Shown here in pieces: positions 21,044 to 29,252 of a DNA stretch of 52,012 bases (its first letter is position 1; each line of letters opens with the position of its first letter). The position numbers and the translations under genes are program-made. Under the pieces are notes generated by a model, which worked only from the letters and a program-made list of their open reading frames with translations, searched no databases and was not told where the DNA came from. The stretch is taken from the NCBI GenBank assembly GCA_947589745.1, contig CANQCS010000013.1, positions 1 to 52,012 of the forward strand, read 5' to 3'. The DNA comes from an uncultured Oscillospiraceae bacterium. Its GTDB lineage: Bacteria > Bacillota > Clostridia > Oscillospirales > Oscillospiraceae.

Positions 21044-21937
21044 ATGAATGCGTATGATAAACCGTCGCCTCTGGTGTATTTGGCTCATCACGGGATCAAA
21101 GGCCAGAAGTGGGGCGTTCGTCGTTTCCAGAATAAAGACGGAAGCTATACTCCAGCGGGGAAAGAACGATACGGTTCCGATAACTCGGTCGCAAAGAGTG
21201 GGGAGGCTTTTGTCCAAAGTATCGGGAGCAGCAAAACTTCTGATTTGGCAGGTTCCGTCGATCCTGAACTTGTCGAACTTGCGGCCTACGCAGTTACAAC
21301 ACTTTCTGTACTTGCGATATCTGCTATTCATTCTGCTGCTATGCAGCGTGCTTATCGTAAGAGTCGGATGCAGGAGCTGGAACGGCTTAAAGATAAGAGA
21401 AAAATCAAGAGTTTCGAGGATTGTCCGAAACTGGCTCAGAAAATGACGCCAAAAGACAGCATGAAGGTGACCAATCCGGACTTTCCGGATCTGGGGACCA
21501 CTATGAACTGTACATTCTGTACCACTGCCATGACGCTTCGGGAAAAAGGCTATGATGTGAAAGCTGCGAAGATCGATGCCGGCATGTTCACCAACGATTT
21601 CTTCAAAGCGACATTTAATGCCTCGACTATCAAAATGGGAAAGAAAAAGTCCGGAAACGAGGTCATAGACACCCTTTCTAAGAATGGGGATGGGGCTTAT
21701 GGCAACCTGACCGTTCATTGGAATCTTGGCGGTGGACACAGTGTCTTTTGGAAGAACGAAGGCGGCAGGACCAGGATCTATGATGGCCAGAGCGGCGACG
21801 AGATCACGAGCTCCTCGTCTTCTTTTCGGTCATTTATGGATTCCGTGGATCTTCGGTCTGTCGAGTATAATAGACTTGATAACTGTGAGCCGACGGTGTA
21901 TGCTCTGGCTGTGGTGGAGGACAACACCAAGAAGTAA
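21044..21937 (+). CDS. tagged papain-like (Tox-PL) virion protein
   Basis: A 297-residue protein, ATG 21044 after GAGGTGATG. Residues 15-27 are HHGIKGQKWGVRR, followed by 'FQNKDGSYTPAGKERYG'. A hydrophobic helix spans about 75-95. The C-terminal domain carries NCTFCTTAM (candidate catalytic Cys), GGGHSVFW (His) and IYDGQSGD (Asp), the papain-like Tox-PL arrangement found in polymorphic toxins and glutamine deamidases. The combination of virion tag and toxin-type enzyme suggests an effector carried in the particle; the target is unknown. Confidence 0.65.
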   Translation: MNAYDKPSPLVYLAHHGIKGQKWGVRRFQNKDGSYTPAGKERYGSDNSVAKSGEAFVQSIGSSKTSDLAGSVDPELVELAAYAVTTLSVLAISAIHSAAMQRAYRKSRMQELERLKDKRKIKSFEDCPKLAQKMTPKDSMKVTNPDFPDLGTTMNCTFCTTAMTLREKGYDVKAAKIDAGMFTNDFFKATFNASTIKMGKKKSGNEVIDTLSKNGDGAYGNLTVHWNLGGGHSVFWKNEGGRTRIYDGQSGDEITSSSSSFRSFMDSVDLRSVEYNRLDNCEPTVYALAVVEDNTKK

Positions 21938-21951
21938 GGGGGATCTGATGT

Positions 21952-22170
21952 ATGACGGTAAATGAAGCCGCTGCTGTTCTGAAAAAGCAGTTTCCCGAAA
22001 GAATGATCGTGGGGTACTGGGTGAAGGACAACGGTTTTGTGTTCAACACCCGTTCTCTCGTTTCGGGTGAGGCAGCTCCAGGTCAGTATCTCGTGACGAA
22101 TGATGGCAATATTTACGGGACCAATCCTGTGAGGAGCCGTCTTATTCCGAGCGAAATGAAGACAATCTGA
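21952..22170 (+). CDS. 72-residue hypothetical protein
   Basis: A small alpha/beta protein; ATG 21952 follows AAGGGGGATCTGATGT. It contains 'VGYWVKDNGFVFNT', 'GQYLVTNDGNIYGTNPV'. I do not recognise the family; it has the look of a small immunity or chaperone-type domain next to the Tox-PL gene, which is only a guess. A terminator follows. Confidence 0.55.
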   Translation: MTVNEAAAVLKKQFPERMIVGYWVKDNGFVFNTRSLVSGEAAPGQYLVTNDGNIYGTNPVRSRLIPSEMKTI

Positions 22171-22187
22171 TCGTTTTTATTCCCGGT

Positions 22188-22221
22188 CCGCAGGCCTTAA
22201 CTGGTCTGCGGGATTTTTTTT
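22188..22221 (+). terminator. rho-independent terminator
   Basis: CCGCAGGCC (22188-22196) pairs with GGTCTGCGG (22203-22211), with one G-U, and is followed by ATTTTTTTT. It separates the tagged/terminase genes from the portal-capsid operon. Confidence 0.8.
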
Positions 22222-22247
22222 GCCCAAAAGGAGGTGGTGAGTTCCGA

Positions 22248-23486
22248 ATGGAGATGTCGTTTGGCTCCAGGCTTGCTCATGCCTGGAATGCGTTCTTTAA
22301 CCGAGATCCTCCCCGTTACTACCAGTCATTGGGCCCTAGCTATTCCTATCGGCCGGACCGGCCTTTCTTCACAAGGGGAAACGAACGCTCCATCATCACA
22401 TCGATCTATAACCGTATTGCTTTGGACGCAGCGTCCATCGCGATCCAGCACGTCCGAGTGGACGACAGCGGCCGTTTCAAGGAAGTCATAAACAGCGGTT
22501 TGAACGACTGTCTGACTTTGGAGGCCAATGTCGATCAGACAGGGCGTGCTTTTATTCAGGATGCGGTCATGTCGATGCTGGACGAGGGGGTCGTTGCCCT
22601 TGTTCCGGTCGATACCACGCTGGACCCGGAACTTACCGGAGGATGGGATGTGACCTCGATGCGCACCGGAAAAGTTTTGGACTGGTACCCAAAACATGTT
22701 CAAGTGCGTGTTTACAACGAACGAAGCGGCGAAAAAGAAGACATCGTTCTTCCTAAGAGTACAGTCGCCATTATCGAGAATCCCTTCTATTCGGTAATGA
22801 ATGCTCCGAACTCGACGCTACAGCGTTTGATCCGGAAGCTAAACATACTGGACGCCATCGATGAGCAGAGCGGCTCCGGTAAGCTCAATCTTATCATTCA
22901 GCTTCCCTATGTCATCAAGACATCGGCAAGACGTCAACAGGCGGAAGAACGCCGTAAGGATATCGAGGAACAGTTAGCAAGCTCAAAATACGGTGTCGCT
23001 TACACAGACGGAACTGAGCACGTACTTCAACTGAATCGACCCATCGACAACAATCTGATGTCCCAGATCGAGTACCTGACGAGTATGCTTTTCAGCCAGT
23101 TAGGACTGACCCAGGCGATTTTGGATGGTTCTGCCGATGAGAAGACGATGACGAATTACCTCAGCCGAGTGATCGAGCCGATCCTGTCCGCCCTTGTTGA
23201 TGAAATGAAACGCAAGTTCCTTACCAAAACTGCCCGGACGCAGAATCAGTCGATCCTGTTCTTCCGAAGCCCCTTCAAGCTGGTTCCGATTGGGAATGTC
23301 GCGGAGATCGTGGACAAGTTCACCCGCAACGAAGTCATGACCTCCAACGAAATCCGGCAGGAACTTGGTATGAAGCCCTCGAAAGACCCGAAGGCCGATC
23401 AGCTTCGGAACAGTAACATTAGCGAGCCAAAGGATAGCGGTAATCAAACGCCTCCTGAGACTCCGACTGAACAAGACGAAACCTAA
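22248..23486 (+). CDS. HK97-type portal protein
   Basis: A 412-residue portal protein. The 'ERSIITSIYNRIALDAASI' N-terminus, a central 'SGKLNLIIQLPY' stretch, and a late 'LTSMLFSQLGLTQAILDGSADEKTMTNYLSRVIEPI' are typical of the family. The 12-mer portal is the DNA channel and terminase dock. ATG 22248 follows GGAGGTGGTGAGTTCCGA. The C-terminus is Pro/Thr/Glu-rich and likely disordered. Confidence 0.85.
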   Translation: MEMSFGSRLAHAWNAFFNRDPPRYYQSLGPSYSYRPDRPFFTRGNERSIITSIYNRIALDAASIAIQHVRVDDSGRFKEVINSGLNDCLTLEANVDQTGRAFIQDAVMSMLDEGVVALVPVDTTLDPELTGGWDVTSMRTGKVLDWYPKHVQVRVYNERSGEKEDIVLPKSTVAIIENPFYSVMNAPNSTLQRLIRKLNILDAIDEQSGSGKLNLIIQLPYVIKTSARRQQAEERRKDIEEQLASSKYGVAYTDGTEHVLQLNRPIDNNLMSQIEYLTSMLFSQLGLTQAILDGSADEKTMTNYLSRVIEPILSALVDEMKRKFLTKTARTQNQSILFFRSPFKLVPIGNVAEIVDKFTRNEVMTSNEIRQELGMKPSKDPKADQLRNSNISEPKDSGNQTPPETPTEQDET

Positions 23487-23506
23487 AAGGAGGACGAAAG
23501 TTCAAA

Positions 23507-25366
23507 ATGGGCAAGAATTACGATTTCAGCGGCTGGGCGACTCGTAATGACCTTGTCTGCTCTGACGGACGGACGATCCGTCGTGACGCATTCAAGGACT
23601 GCGACGGCAAGACGGTTCCCCTGGTTTGGAACCACCAGCACAATGATCCTACCAACGTTCTGGGCCATGCTCTTCTGGAGAACCGGAAGGATGGTGTGTA
23701 TGCCTACTGCTCTTTTAATGATTCCGACAGCGGCAAGGCCGCCAAGATGATCGTGGAGCATGGCGACGTGGAGTCTCTTTCCATTTATGCCAACGGCCTT
23801 CAGCAGCAGGGCGGCAATGTGATGCATGGCACGATCCGTGAGGTCAGTCTGGTCGTGGCCGGTGCCAATCCCGGCGCTTTTATCGACTTTGTCGACATGG
23901 CCCATGGCGAGGGTGCCGAGCAGGATGTCATCATCTGCGCTGACGAGCCGATCTATCTGACTCATGCTGATGAGCCGCCCAAAGAGGAGCCCGCTCCCAA
24001 GGAGGAGACAAAGCCTCAGCCCAAGGAGAAAGAGGACGATTCCAAAGAGACGATCCAGGATGTGGTCGACACCATGACGGAGAAGCAGAAGAACGTCATG
24101 TATGCGATCATCGGTGCCGTGCTTGATGAAAACAACAAGTCCGGTTCCGAGCCTGACGACAAGTCCGACGATGACGCCCCCGACTCCGACGACAAAAACA
24201 ACACTTCTAAAGGAGGAAACAAAGTCATGAAGCACAACATTTTCGATAAGGACGAAGAGCAGCTGGAGAGCGTCCTGTCCCATGCCGACCAGGGCGAGAT
24301 TCTGGCCATGGCTAAGATGAAGACTGTCGGCTCTCTTCAGAGTGCCGTCAAGGCCTACTGCGAGGAGCACAGCGATGTTCTGAAGCATGGCTACGAGGAT
24401 ATCGAAGCTCTCTTCCCTGACTACAAGGATGTCCGCCCCGGCGCTCCTGAACTGGTCACCCGCGATCAGGGTTGGGTCACCACGGTCATGTCCAAGGTTC
24501 ATAAGAGCCCGCTCAGCCGTATCCGTACCAAGCAGGTCGATGCTCGCGGCGATACTCTCCGGGGCCATGGCTATCAGAAGACCAAGCAGAAGAAGCCCAT
24601 GGGCAATATGAAGCTCATCAAGCGGACCACCGATCCTCAGACGGTCTATGTCAAGGACGCTTTGCAGCGCGATGACATCATCGATATCACCGATTTCGAT
24701 GTCGTCCAGTATCAGTATGGCGTGATGCGGCAGCTTCTTAACGAGGAGATCGCTACCGCCATCATGGTCGGCGACGGTCGTGACGATGGCGATGAGATGA
24801 AGATCTCTGAGCAGCATATTCATTCCATTTGGAATGATGACGACATCTACTCCATTCACTACGATGTCGATATCGAGGCCGCTAAGACCGAGATCCAGGG
24901 GACCCGTACCGATCTGAATTTCGGTGAGAACTATATCTACGCCGAGGCTGTCATCACCGCTGCTCTGTATGCCCGGGAGGACTACAAGGGCACCGGTACT
25001 CCTGACTTCTTCTGCACTCCTCACCTGCTCAACGTGATGCTGCTGGCTAAGGATCTGAACGGCCGCCGCATCTACAACTCCAAGGCGGACATCGCCGCTG
25101 CTCTGGATGTGAATGAGATCCATACGGTCGATCAGTTCGAGAAGCTGGTACGTACCGATAAGGATCAGCAGCGGCATCAGCTGCTGGGCATCATCACCAA
25201 CCTGGCCGATTACACCGTTGGTTCCACCAAGGGCGGCGAGATCACCCGCTTCAACCAGTTCGATATCGATTTCAACCAGGAGAAGTATCTGATCGAGACC
25301 CGTCTGTCCGGCGCTCTGACCAGGATCTACTCCGCCATCGTTCTGGAGGAGCCCGTAAACCCTTGA
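23507..25366 (+). CDS. prohead protease fused to major capsid protein
   Basis: A 619-residue fusion. Residues 1-135 are an HK97-type U35 prohead protease: FSGWATRND start, WNHQHND with candidate catalytic His45, and VESLSIYA with a candidate Ser at 90 or 92. Residues about 136-240 are an acidic Pro/Glu/Asp linker, possibly scaffold. From Met241 on (KHNIFDKDEEQ) runs the major capsid protein. The fused frame carries its own strong ribosome binding site before Met241, so both long and short forms are likely. The start is ATG 23507 after AAGGAGGACG. Confidence 0.85.
   Translation: MGKNYDFSGWATRNDLVCSDGRTIRRDAFKDCDGKTVPLVWNHQHNDPTNVLGHALLENRKDGVYAYCSFNDSDSGKAAKMIVEHGDVESLSIYANGLQQQGGNVMHGTIREVSLVVAGANPGAFIDFVDMAHGEGAEQDVIICADEPIYLTHADEPPKEEPAPKEETKPQPKEKEDDSKETIQDVVDTMTEKQKNVMYAIIGAVLDENNKSGSEPDDKSDDDAPDSDDKNNTSKGGNKVMKHNIFDKDEEQLESVLSHADQGEILAMAKMKTVGSLQSAVKAYCEEHSDVLKHGYEDIEALFPDYKDVRPGAPELVTRDQGWVTTVMSKVHKSPLSRIRTKQVDARGDTLRGHGYQKTKQKKPMGNMKLIKRTTDPQTVYVKDALQRDDIIDITDFDVVQYQYGVMRQLLNEEIATAIMVGDGRDDGDEMKISEQHIHSIWNDDDIYSIHYDVDIEAAKTEIQGTRTDLNFGENYIYAEAVITAALYAREDYKGTGTPDFFCTPHLLNVMLLAKDLNGRRIYNSKADIAAALDVNEIHTVDQFEKLVRTDKDQQRHQLLGIITNLADYTVGSTKGGEITRFNQFDIDFNQEKYLIETRLSGALTRIYSAIVLEEPVNP
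24203..24229 (+). promoter_or_regulatory. internal translation start for free capsid protein
   Basis: ACTTCTAAAGGAGGAAACA (24203-24221) and the ATG 5 bases later lie inside the protease-capsid frame. The same 19 bases with the same spacing stand before the major tail protein ATG (26751-26769, ATG 26775). In the second place the TAA serves as the upstream gene's stop; here it is out of frame. Confidence 0.7.
24227..25366 (+). CDS. major capsid protein from internal start
   Basis: A 379-residue HK97-fold capsid protein predicted to be produced independently of the protease from ATG 24227. It has an N-terminal helical (delta-like) segment, and the pattern 'ALQRDDIIDITDFDVVQYQYGVMRQLLNEEIATAIMVGDGRD' is typical of the capsid spine-helix region. 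The nested start explains how a large molar excess of capsid over protease could be made from one gene. Confidence 0.7.
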   Translation: MKHNIFDKDEEQLESVLSHADQGEILAMAKMKTVGSLQSAVKAYCEEHSDVLKHGYEDIEALFPDYKDVRPGAPELVTRDQGWVTTVMSKVHKSPLSRIRTKQVDARGDTLRGHGYQKTKQKKPMGNMKLIKRTTDPQTVYVKDALQRDDIIDITDFDVVQYQYGVMRQLLNEEIATAIMVGDGRDDGDEMKISEQHIHSIWNDDDIYSIHYDVDIEAAKTEIQGTRTDLNFGENYIYAEAVITAALYAREDYKGTGTPDFFCTPHLLNVMLLAKDLNGRRIYNSKADIAAALDVNEIHTVDQFEKLVRTDKDQQRHQLLGIITNLADYTVGSTKGGEITRFNQFDIDFNQEKYLIETRLSGALTRIYSAIVLEEPVNP

Positions 25367-26100
25367 TCGGCCCTGAGGGTGTACAGGTTCCGCCCGAGTC
25401 TCAGGGCCTAAATCTGGGCGATAAGCAGGTCAGCGATCTGACCGATGGCCTGGAAATCTCCGTGGATGGCGACGTGGTCACGTTCGAGGGTTCGTTGAAG
25501 AACATTACCGAACCTTGGACTGAGTTCGACACTGTCAATAATACCGGTCACTTTATCCCTGTCCAGCTGCCTGTCATCTGCAAGGATAAGGATGTGACGC
25601 TGAAGGGCCGAACTGGCGGCAATAAGACGGTCCGTGTTGATGACGATCTCCTGCTCGTCCTTCGACTGGAGAATCTGTCGGGTACGACTCTGACGCTGGA
25701 GATGGATGGCAAGGAGCTGATGGTGCTCGATTTCACAGACCTGATCCCGACCGGTGAGGATGCCTACGATGCGGATAAGAGCGACTTCGGCAGATATGGG
25801 ACGATGTCCCAGTATGTTGAGAGCCTGTCCATCGAGTGGGATGGCACCAAGGGCACAGTGACGGGTAAGCTCCTGAAGCACAATGCCATTGGCGATAAGG
25901 TCAAGGCCGGTCACCATTTCCCGCTGAGCTTGTCTGACTGGTACGATGGTGTGATAAAGACCGTTACCGTTAAGAACGCGAATATGGTCCCGGATAAGGA
26001 CATTATCTGCGGTATTGATGACGTTAAGACCATTACAGTCGAGTACAACGGCGAGACGATCATGGAGCTTGATCTGTCCGGTATGACGATGGGTGAGTAA
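25363..26100 (+). CDS. putative head decoration protein with tandem beta domains
   Basis: A 245-residue protein starting at TTG 25363, which overlaps the capsid stop (TTGA), with GGAGGAGCC upstream. It consists of two related halves: 'LEISVDGDVVTFEGSL...' and 'LSIEWDGTKGTVTGKL...', each ending in a 'x-MDGKELMVLDFTDLI' or 'YNGETIMELDLSGMT' strand pair. All-beta, acidic and directly behind the capsid gene: a capsid-surface or head-fibre protein is likely. Confidence 0.55.
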   Translation: MIGPEGVQVPPESQGLNLGDKQVSDLTDGLEISVDGDVVTFEGSLKNITEPWTEFDTVNNTGHFIPVQLPVICKDKDVTLKGRTGGNKTVRVDDDLLLVLRLENLSGTTLTLEMDGKELMVLDFTDLIPTGEDAYDADKSDFGRYGTMSQYVESLSIEWDGTKGTVTGKLLKHNAIGDKVKAGHHFPLSLSDWYDGVIKTVTVKNANMVPDKDIICGIDDVKTITVEYNGETIMELDLSGMTMGE

Positions 26101-26124
26101 ATCCGTATAAGAAGGAGTTTCAAA

Positions 26125-26451
26125 ATGGCAAAATTTTATGGGCCGGTCGGCTACGCTGAAATAGTGGAAACGGCACCTGGAGTGAAAGAAGAAAGGATCG
26201 TCGAAAAGTTTCATTCCGGCGATCTGGTTCGGAACACCCGGAAGTTGGAATCTGCTGATAAGCTCAACGATGACATCAATGTCGCAAATGAGATCAGCAT
26301 AGTCGCCGATCCATTTGCCAGAGAAAATTTCTACAAGATGCGCTACGTGGGGTACATGGGAGCTCTCTGGAAAATTAGTACAGTGGAGGTCCAGTACCCC
26401 CGTCTCATCTTGACGATTGGAGGTCTCTACACTGGAAAGCGGAAGACTTAA
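26125..26451 (+). CDS. head-closure/neck protein candidate
   Basis: A 108-residue protein, ATG 26125 after AGAAGGAGTTTCAAA. The conserved-looking ends are 'MAKFYGPVGYAEI' and 'VEVQYPRLILTIGGLY', with a central 'SIVADPFA' motif. This pattern is typical of a small Firmicutes siphovirus head-tail junction family (DUF7253-like as I recall). Its position between the capsid-decoration and tail-completion genes fits. Confidence 0.6.
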   Translation: MAKFYGPVGYAEIVETAPGVKEERIVEKFHSGDLVRNTRKLESADKLNDDINVANEISIVADPFARENFYKMRYVGYMGALWKISTVEVQYPRLILTIGGLYTGKRKT

Positions 26452-26758
26452 ACTGCACAGCGTTTTGTGTAGTATTCTCGGATGTCCTGAGAAGGGTGAC
26501 GAGTGCAGAGCGTATTTCCAGCCGGGAACCAATGTTGAGATGGAGTATGACTGCATCCGTTACGAGCGAAACCGGATCGACCCGCAATTTGCAGATGATG
26601 TTCCTTATTTGCTTCACAACCGCTATCAGGTAACGGTCATTTATCGAGATCCTGATAGTGACCTTCCAAAACAGATCGCTCTGTTGCCTATGTGTGCTCA
26701 TGACCGGTATTACACAGCAGACAATCTGAATCACGATGTCTTCAACCTATACTTCTAA
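26417..26758 (+). CDS. tail completion/terminator-like protein
   Basis: A frame of up to 113 residues ending 'ADNLNHDVFNLYF', with 'DYDCIRYERNRID'-like and 'NRYQVTVIYRDPDSDLPKQI' segments typical of small tail-completion proteins. The start is unclear: TTG 26417 lacks a ribosome binding site, whereas GGAGG at 26419-26423 would place initiation near CTG 26432, a rare start. It overlaps the previous gene either way. Confidence 0.6.
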   Translation: MEVSTLESGRLKLHSVLCSILGCPEKGDECRAYFQPGTNVEMEYDCIRYERNRIDPQFADDVPYLLHNRYQVTVIYRDPDSDLPKQIALLPMCAHDRYYTADNLNHDVFNLYF

Positions 26759-26774
26759 AGGAGGAAACATAACT

Positions 26775-27818
26775 ATGTCTAAACTCGTATGGGACAAGGT
26801 TGGCGAGCGCCGCTATGAGACTGGTCTCGATCATGGCGTTCTGTATCCCATGGTGGATGGCGCGTATCCCAAGGGCGTGGCGTGGAACGGCCTGACCGCC
26901 GTCAATGAGAGTCCTTCCGGGGCCGAGGCCAATCCCTTCTACGCGGATAACATCAAGTACCTCAACCTGATCTCCGCTGAGGATTTCAGCGCGACGATCG
27001 AGGCCTACACGTATCCCGATGAGTGGGAGGAGTGCGACGGTTCTGCCGAGGTCGCTCCCGGTGTCATCATCGGCCAGCAGAGCCGCAAGCCCTTTGGCTT
27101 CAGCTATCGGACCAAGATCGGTAATGATACCGACGGTCAGAATCACGGCTACAAGCTCCACATGGTCTACAACGGTATGGCCTCTCCCTCTGAGCGGAAC
27201 CGTCAGACGATCAATGAGAGCCCGGAGCCCAGCAATCTCTCCTGGGAGGTCACTACGACTCCTATCAATGTGACCGGCTATTCTCCCACCGCGCATCTGA
27301 TCATCGACTCCACCAAGACCGATCCTCGCAAGATGAAGATGCTGGAGGATATTCTCTATGGTACGGCCGATGTCGAGCCCAGGATGCCTCTGCCTGATGA
27401 GATCATCGAGCTGATGACTTCTCCGCTGCCCACCGAAGTCACTGTCACCGCTACTGACAGCGGGACTTCTCGGTATAACAAGAATGCCAGCGAGCTTCAG
27501 GAGAACATCACCATCTCCGATACCAAGATCACCGGTAAGCTGCTGTATGTTGACAGCTACTCTGATTTCAGTACGGATGAGTCCAAGCAGAAGGGTAACT
27601 TCCTGGCGCTGGACCTCACCGCCACCAACCAGGGTAAGATCATGACCCAGCTGATCGGCGGTTCCGGCGAGCCGAAGGAAGTCACGGATGGGTTCTGCGT
27701 GTATCGCATCACCAATCCGAAGACTCAGAAGGTCAGTGTCACTGTCTCCAAGGATACTTACAGTGACACGACTGTTTACGATCTCAGCGGTCTGACCTGC
27801 GCTGTTCAGGGGGGTTAA
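26775..27818 (+). CDS. major tail (tube) protein
   Basis: A 347-residue protein; ATG 26775 is preceded by the strong AAAGGAGG context shared with the capsid start. The body ('GLDHGVLYPM', 'AEDFSATIEAYTYPDEW', 'GFSYRTKIGND') is a tail-tube family pattern common in Clostridia phages. The last 100 residues form an added beta domain of Ig type, often displayed on the tail surface. A terminator directly downstream would limit read-through, matching high expression. Confidence 0.8.
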   Translation: MSKLVWDKVGERRYETGLDHGVLYPMVDGAYPKGVAWNGLTAVNESPSGAEANPFYADNIKYLNLISAEDFSATIEAYTYPDEWEECDGSAEVAPGVIIGQQSRKPFGFSYRTKIGNDTDGQNHGYKLHMVYNGMASPSERNRQTINESPEPSNLSWEVTTTPINVTGYSPTAHLIIDSTKTDPRKMKMLEDILYGTADVEPRMPLPDEIIELMTSPLPTEVTVTATDSGTSRYNKNASELQENITISDTKITGKLLYVDSYSDFSTDESKQKGNFLALDLTATNQGKIMTQLIGGSGEPKEVTDGFCVYRITNPKTQKVSVTVSKDTYSDTTVYDLSGLTCAVQGG

Positions 27819-27830
27819 GCCCTATTTCAT

Positions 27831-27873
27831 GGGAGCCGTATTCAGTTAGGCTGGCGGCTCCCTCCTTTTTATT
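27831..27873 (+). terminator. terminator after the tail tube gene
   Basis: GGGAGCCG (27831-27838) pairs with CGGCTCCC (27855-27862), followed by TCCTTTTTATTT. Confidence 0.75.
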
Positions 27874-27903
27874 TACTGGAATGATTTGAAAGGAGAAACC
27901 AAA

Positions 27904-28296
27904 ATGCTGAAGAAGACGATCACTTACGAAGATTACAACGGCAACAGCCGCACGGAAGACTTCTACTTCAATCTGAATCAGGCGGAGATCACCGAGATGG
28001 AGCTGTCTGTTGATGGCGGTCTGGTGGAGATGATCCGGCGTATCGTGGCTGCCCAGGATGGCAAGCAGATTATCGCCACATTTAAGGATCTCATTCTGCG
28101 TGCCTACGGTCAGAAGTCCCCCGACGGTAAACGCTTTGTGAAGAGCCAGGAGCTGCGCGATGAGTTCTCCCAGACTGAGGCCTACAGTAAGCTTTTCATG
28201 GAACTGGCCACCGATGCCAACGCCGCCAGTGCTTTCGTTAACGGCATCATTCCCACGAAGTCTGTGGCTGCTGCTCCTGCCATAAAGCCCATGTAA
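27904..28296 (+). CDS. tail assembly chaperone (gpG-like)
   Basis: A 130-residue acidic/helical protein, ATG 27904 after GAAAGGAGAAACCAAA. 'YFNLNQAEITEMELS' and 'FKDLILRAYGQKSPDGKRFVKS' are the pattern of the first tail-assembly chaperone in this phage group. Unlike lambda G/GT, the next gene has its own start and ribosome binding site, and no slippery heptamer was seen near the end. Confidence 0.7.
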   Translation: MLKKTITYEDYNGNSRTEDFYFNLNQAEITEMELSVDGGLVEMIRRIVAAQDGKQIIATFKDLILRAYGQKSPDGKRFVKSQELRDEFSQTEAYSKLFMELATDANAASAFVNGIIPTKSVAAAPAIKPM

Positions 28297-28313
28297 CGGA
28301 ATAGGAGACAGAG

Positions 28314-28853
28314 ATGCTGAAGATCACAATACCTGCGGTGGAACTGTTCGACGGTAAGGATAAATTCATTCAGATAAAGGAACAGACACTTCAACTAGAG
28401 CATTCTCTTGTCTCTCTGTCAAAATGGGAATCGAAATGGCACAGGCCGTTTTTATCTGATACACCGTTTACGCGAGAGGAGTATATCGATTACATTCGCT
28501 GCATGACATTAACACAGAATGTCGATCCGAATGTGTATCAGGGTATCACTCCGCAGATCTTTGACGAAGTGTCCAAGTACATCAACGAATCCATGACCGC
28601 AACGACGTTCCCAAAGAATGGTCGGCGAGGTGGGAGAAGGGAGATCGTGACGGCAGAGATCATCTATTATTGGATGCTCTGCAATAACATCCCGTTTGAA
28701 TGCCAGAAATGGCATTTAAACCGGCTTTTGACTTTGATCAATGTATGCAGTGTAAAAAGTCAGAAGCCTCAGAAAATGTCCACTTCGGAAATCATGGCCC
28801 AGAATAGAGCTTTAAACGCGGCTCGAAAGCGTAAATGGAACACCAAAGGGTAA
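28314..28853 (+). CDS. second tail assembly chaperone candidate
   Basis: A 179-residue protein beginning at ATG 28314 after AGGAGACAG, 17 bases after the first chaperone. It has 'EHSLVSLSKWESKWHRPFL' and ends in a basic tail (RKRKWNTKG). Its place before the tape measure and the helical pattern fit the T-domain partner, translated separately instead of by frameshift. Confidence 0.6.
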   Translation: MLKITIPAVELFDGKDKFIQIKEQTLQLEHSLVSLSKWESKWHRPFLSDTPFTREEYIDYIRCMTLTQNVDPNVYQGITPQIFDEVSKYINESMTATTFPKNGRRGGRREIVTAEIIYYWMLCNNIPFECQKWHLNRLLTLINVCSVKSQKPQKMSTSEIMAQNRALNAARKRKWNTKG

Positions 28854-28874
28854 TTGCCATAAGGAGATCAACTG

Positions 28875-29252
28875 ATGATAAGTTTTAGACAAAAGGGCGA
28901 CTTTTCTAAGCTGACCCGGTTTTTGGAAAGAGCAAAAGAGGCTGTGCACCTCGGAGATCTTGACAAGTATGGCCGGGCTGGGGTGGCCGTCCTTGCGTCC
29001 GCAACACCTGTTGACTCCGGTTTGACTGCTGCCTCTTGGTACTATGAGATCACGAATAAGGATGGAACGGCGACCATTTCATTTAAGAACTCCAATGTTC
29101 AAAATGGAGTGCCGATCGCAATCATTCTGCAATATGGACACGCCACCGGTACGGGAGGCTGGGTACAGGGAAGAGATTACATCAACCCTGCTATCCAGCC
29201 TCTTTTCGATCAGATCGCAAATGACGCATGGAAGGAGGTCACGAAGTTGTGA
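28875..29252 (+). CDS. HK97 gp10-like tail component
   Basis: A 125-residue protein, ATG 28875 after AAGGAGATCAACTG. The pattern 'ATPVDSGLTAASWYYEI', 'ILQYGHATGTGGWVQGRDYINPAI' is that of the HK97 gp10 head-tail family. It lies just before the tape measure, overlapping its start. Usually this family stands nearer the connector, so the order is slightly unusual. Confidence 0.65.
   Translation: MISFRQKGDFSKLTRFLERAKEAVHLGDLDKYGRAGVAVLASATPVDSGLTAASWYYEITNKDGTATISFKNSNVQNGVPIAIILQYGHATGTGGWVQGRDYINPAIQPLFDQIANDAWKEVTKL

Noticed and set aside
23483-25177. A 564-codon minus-strand frame opposite the capsid fusion
   Set aside because: Same shadow effect; the + strand product is a clear protease-capsid protein.
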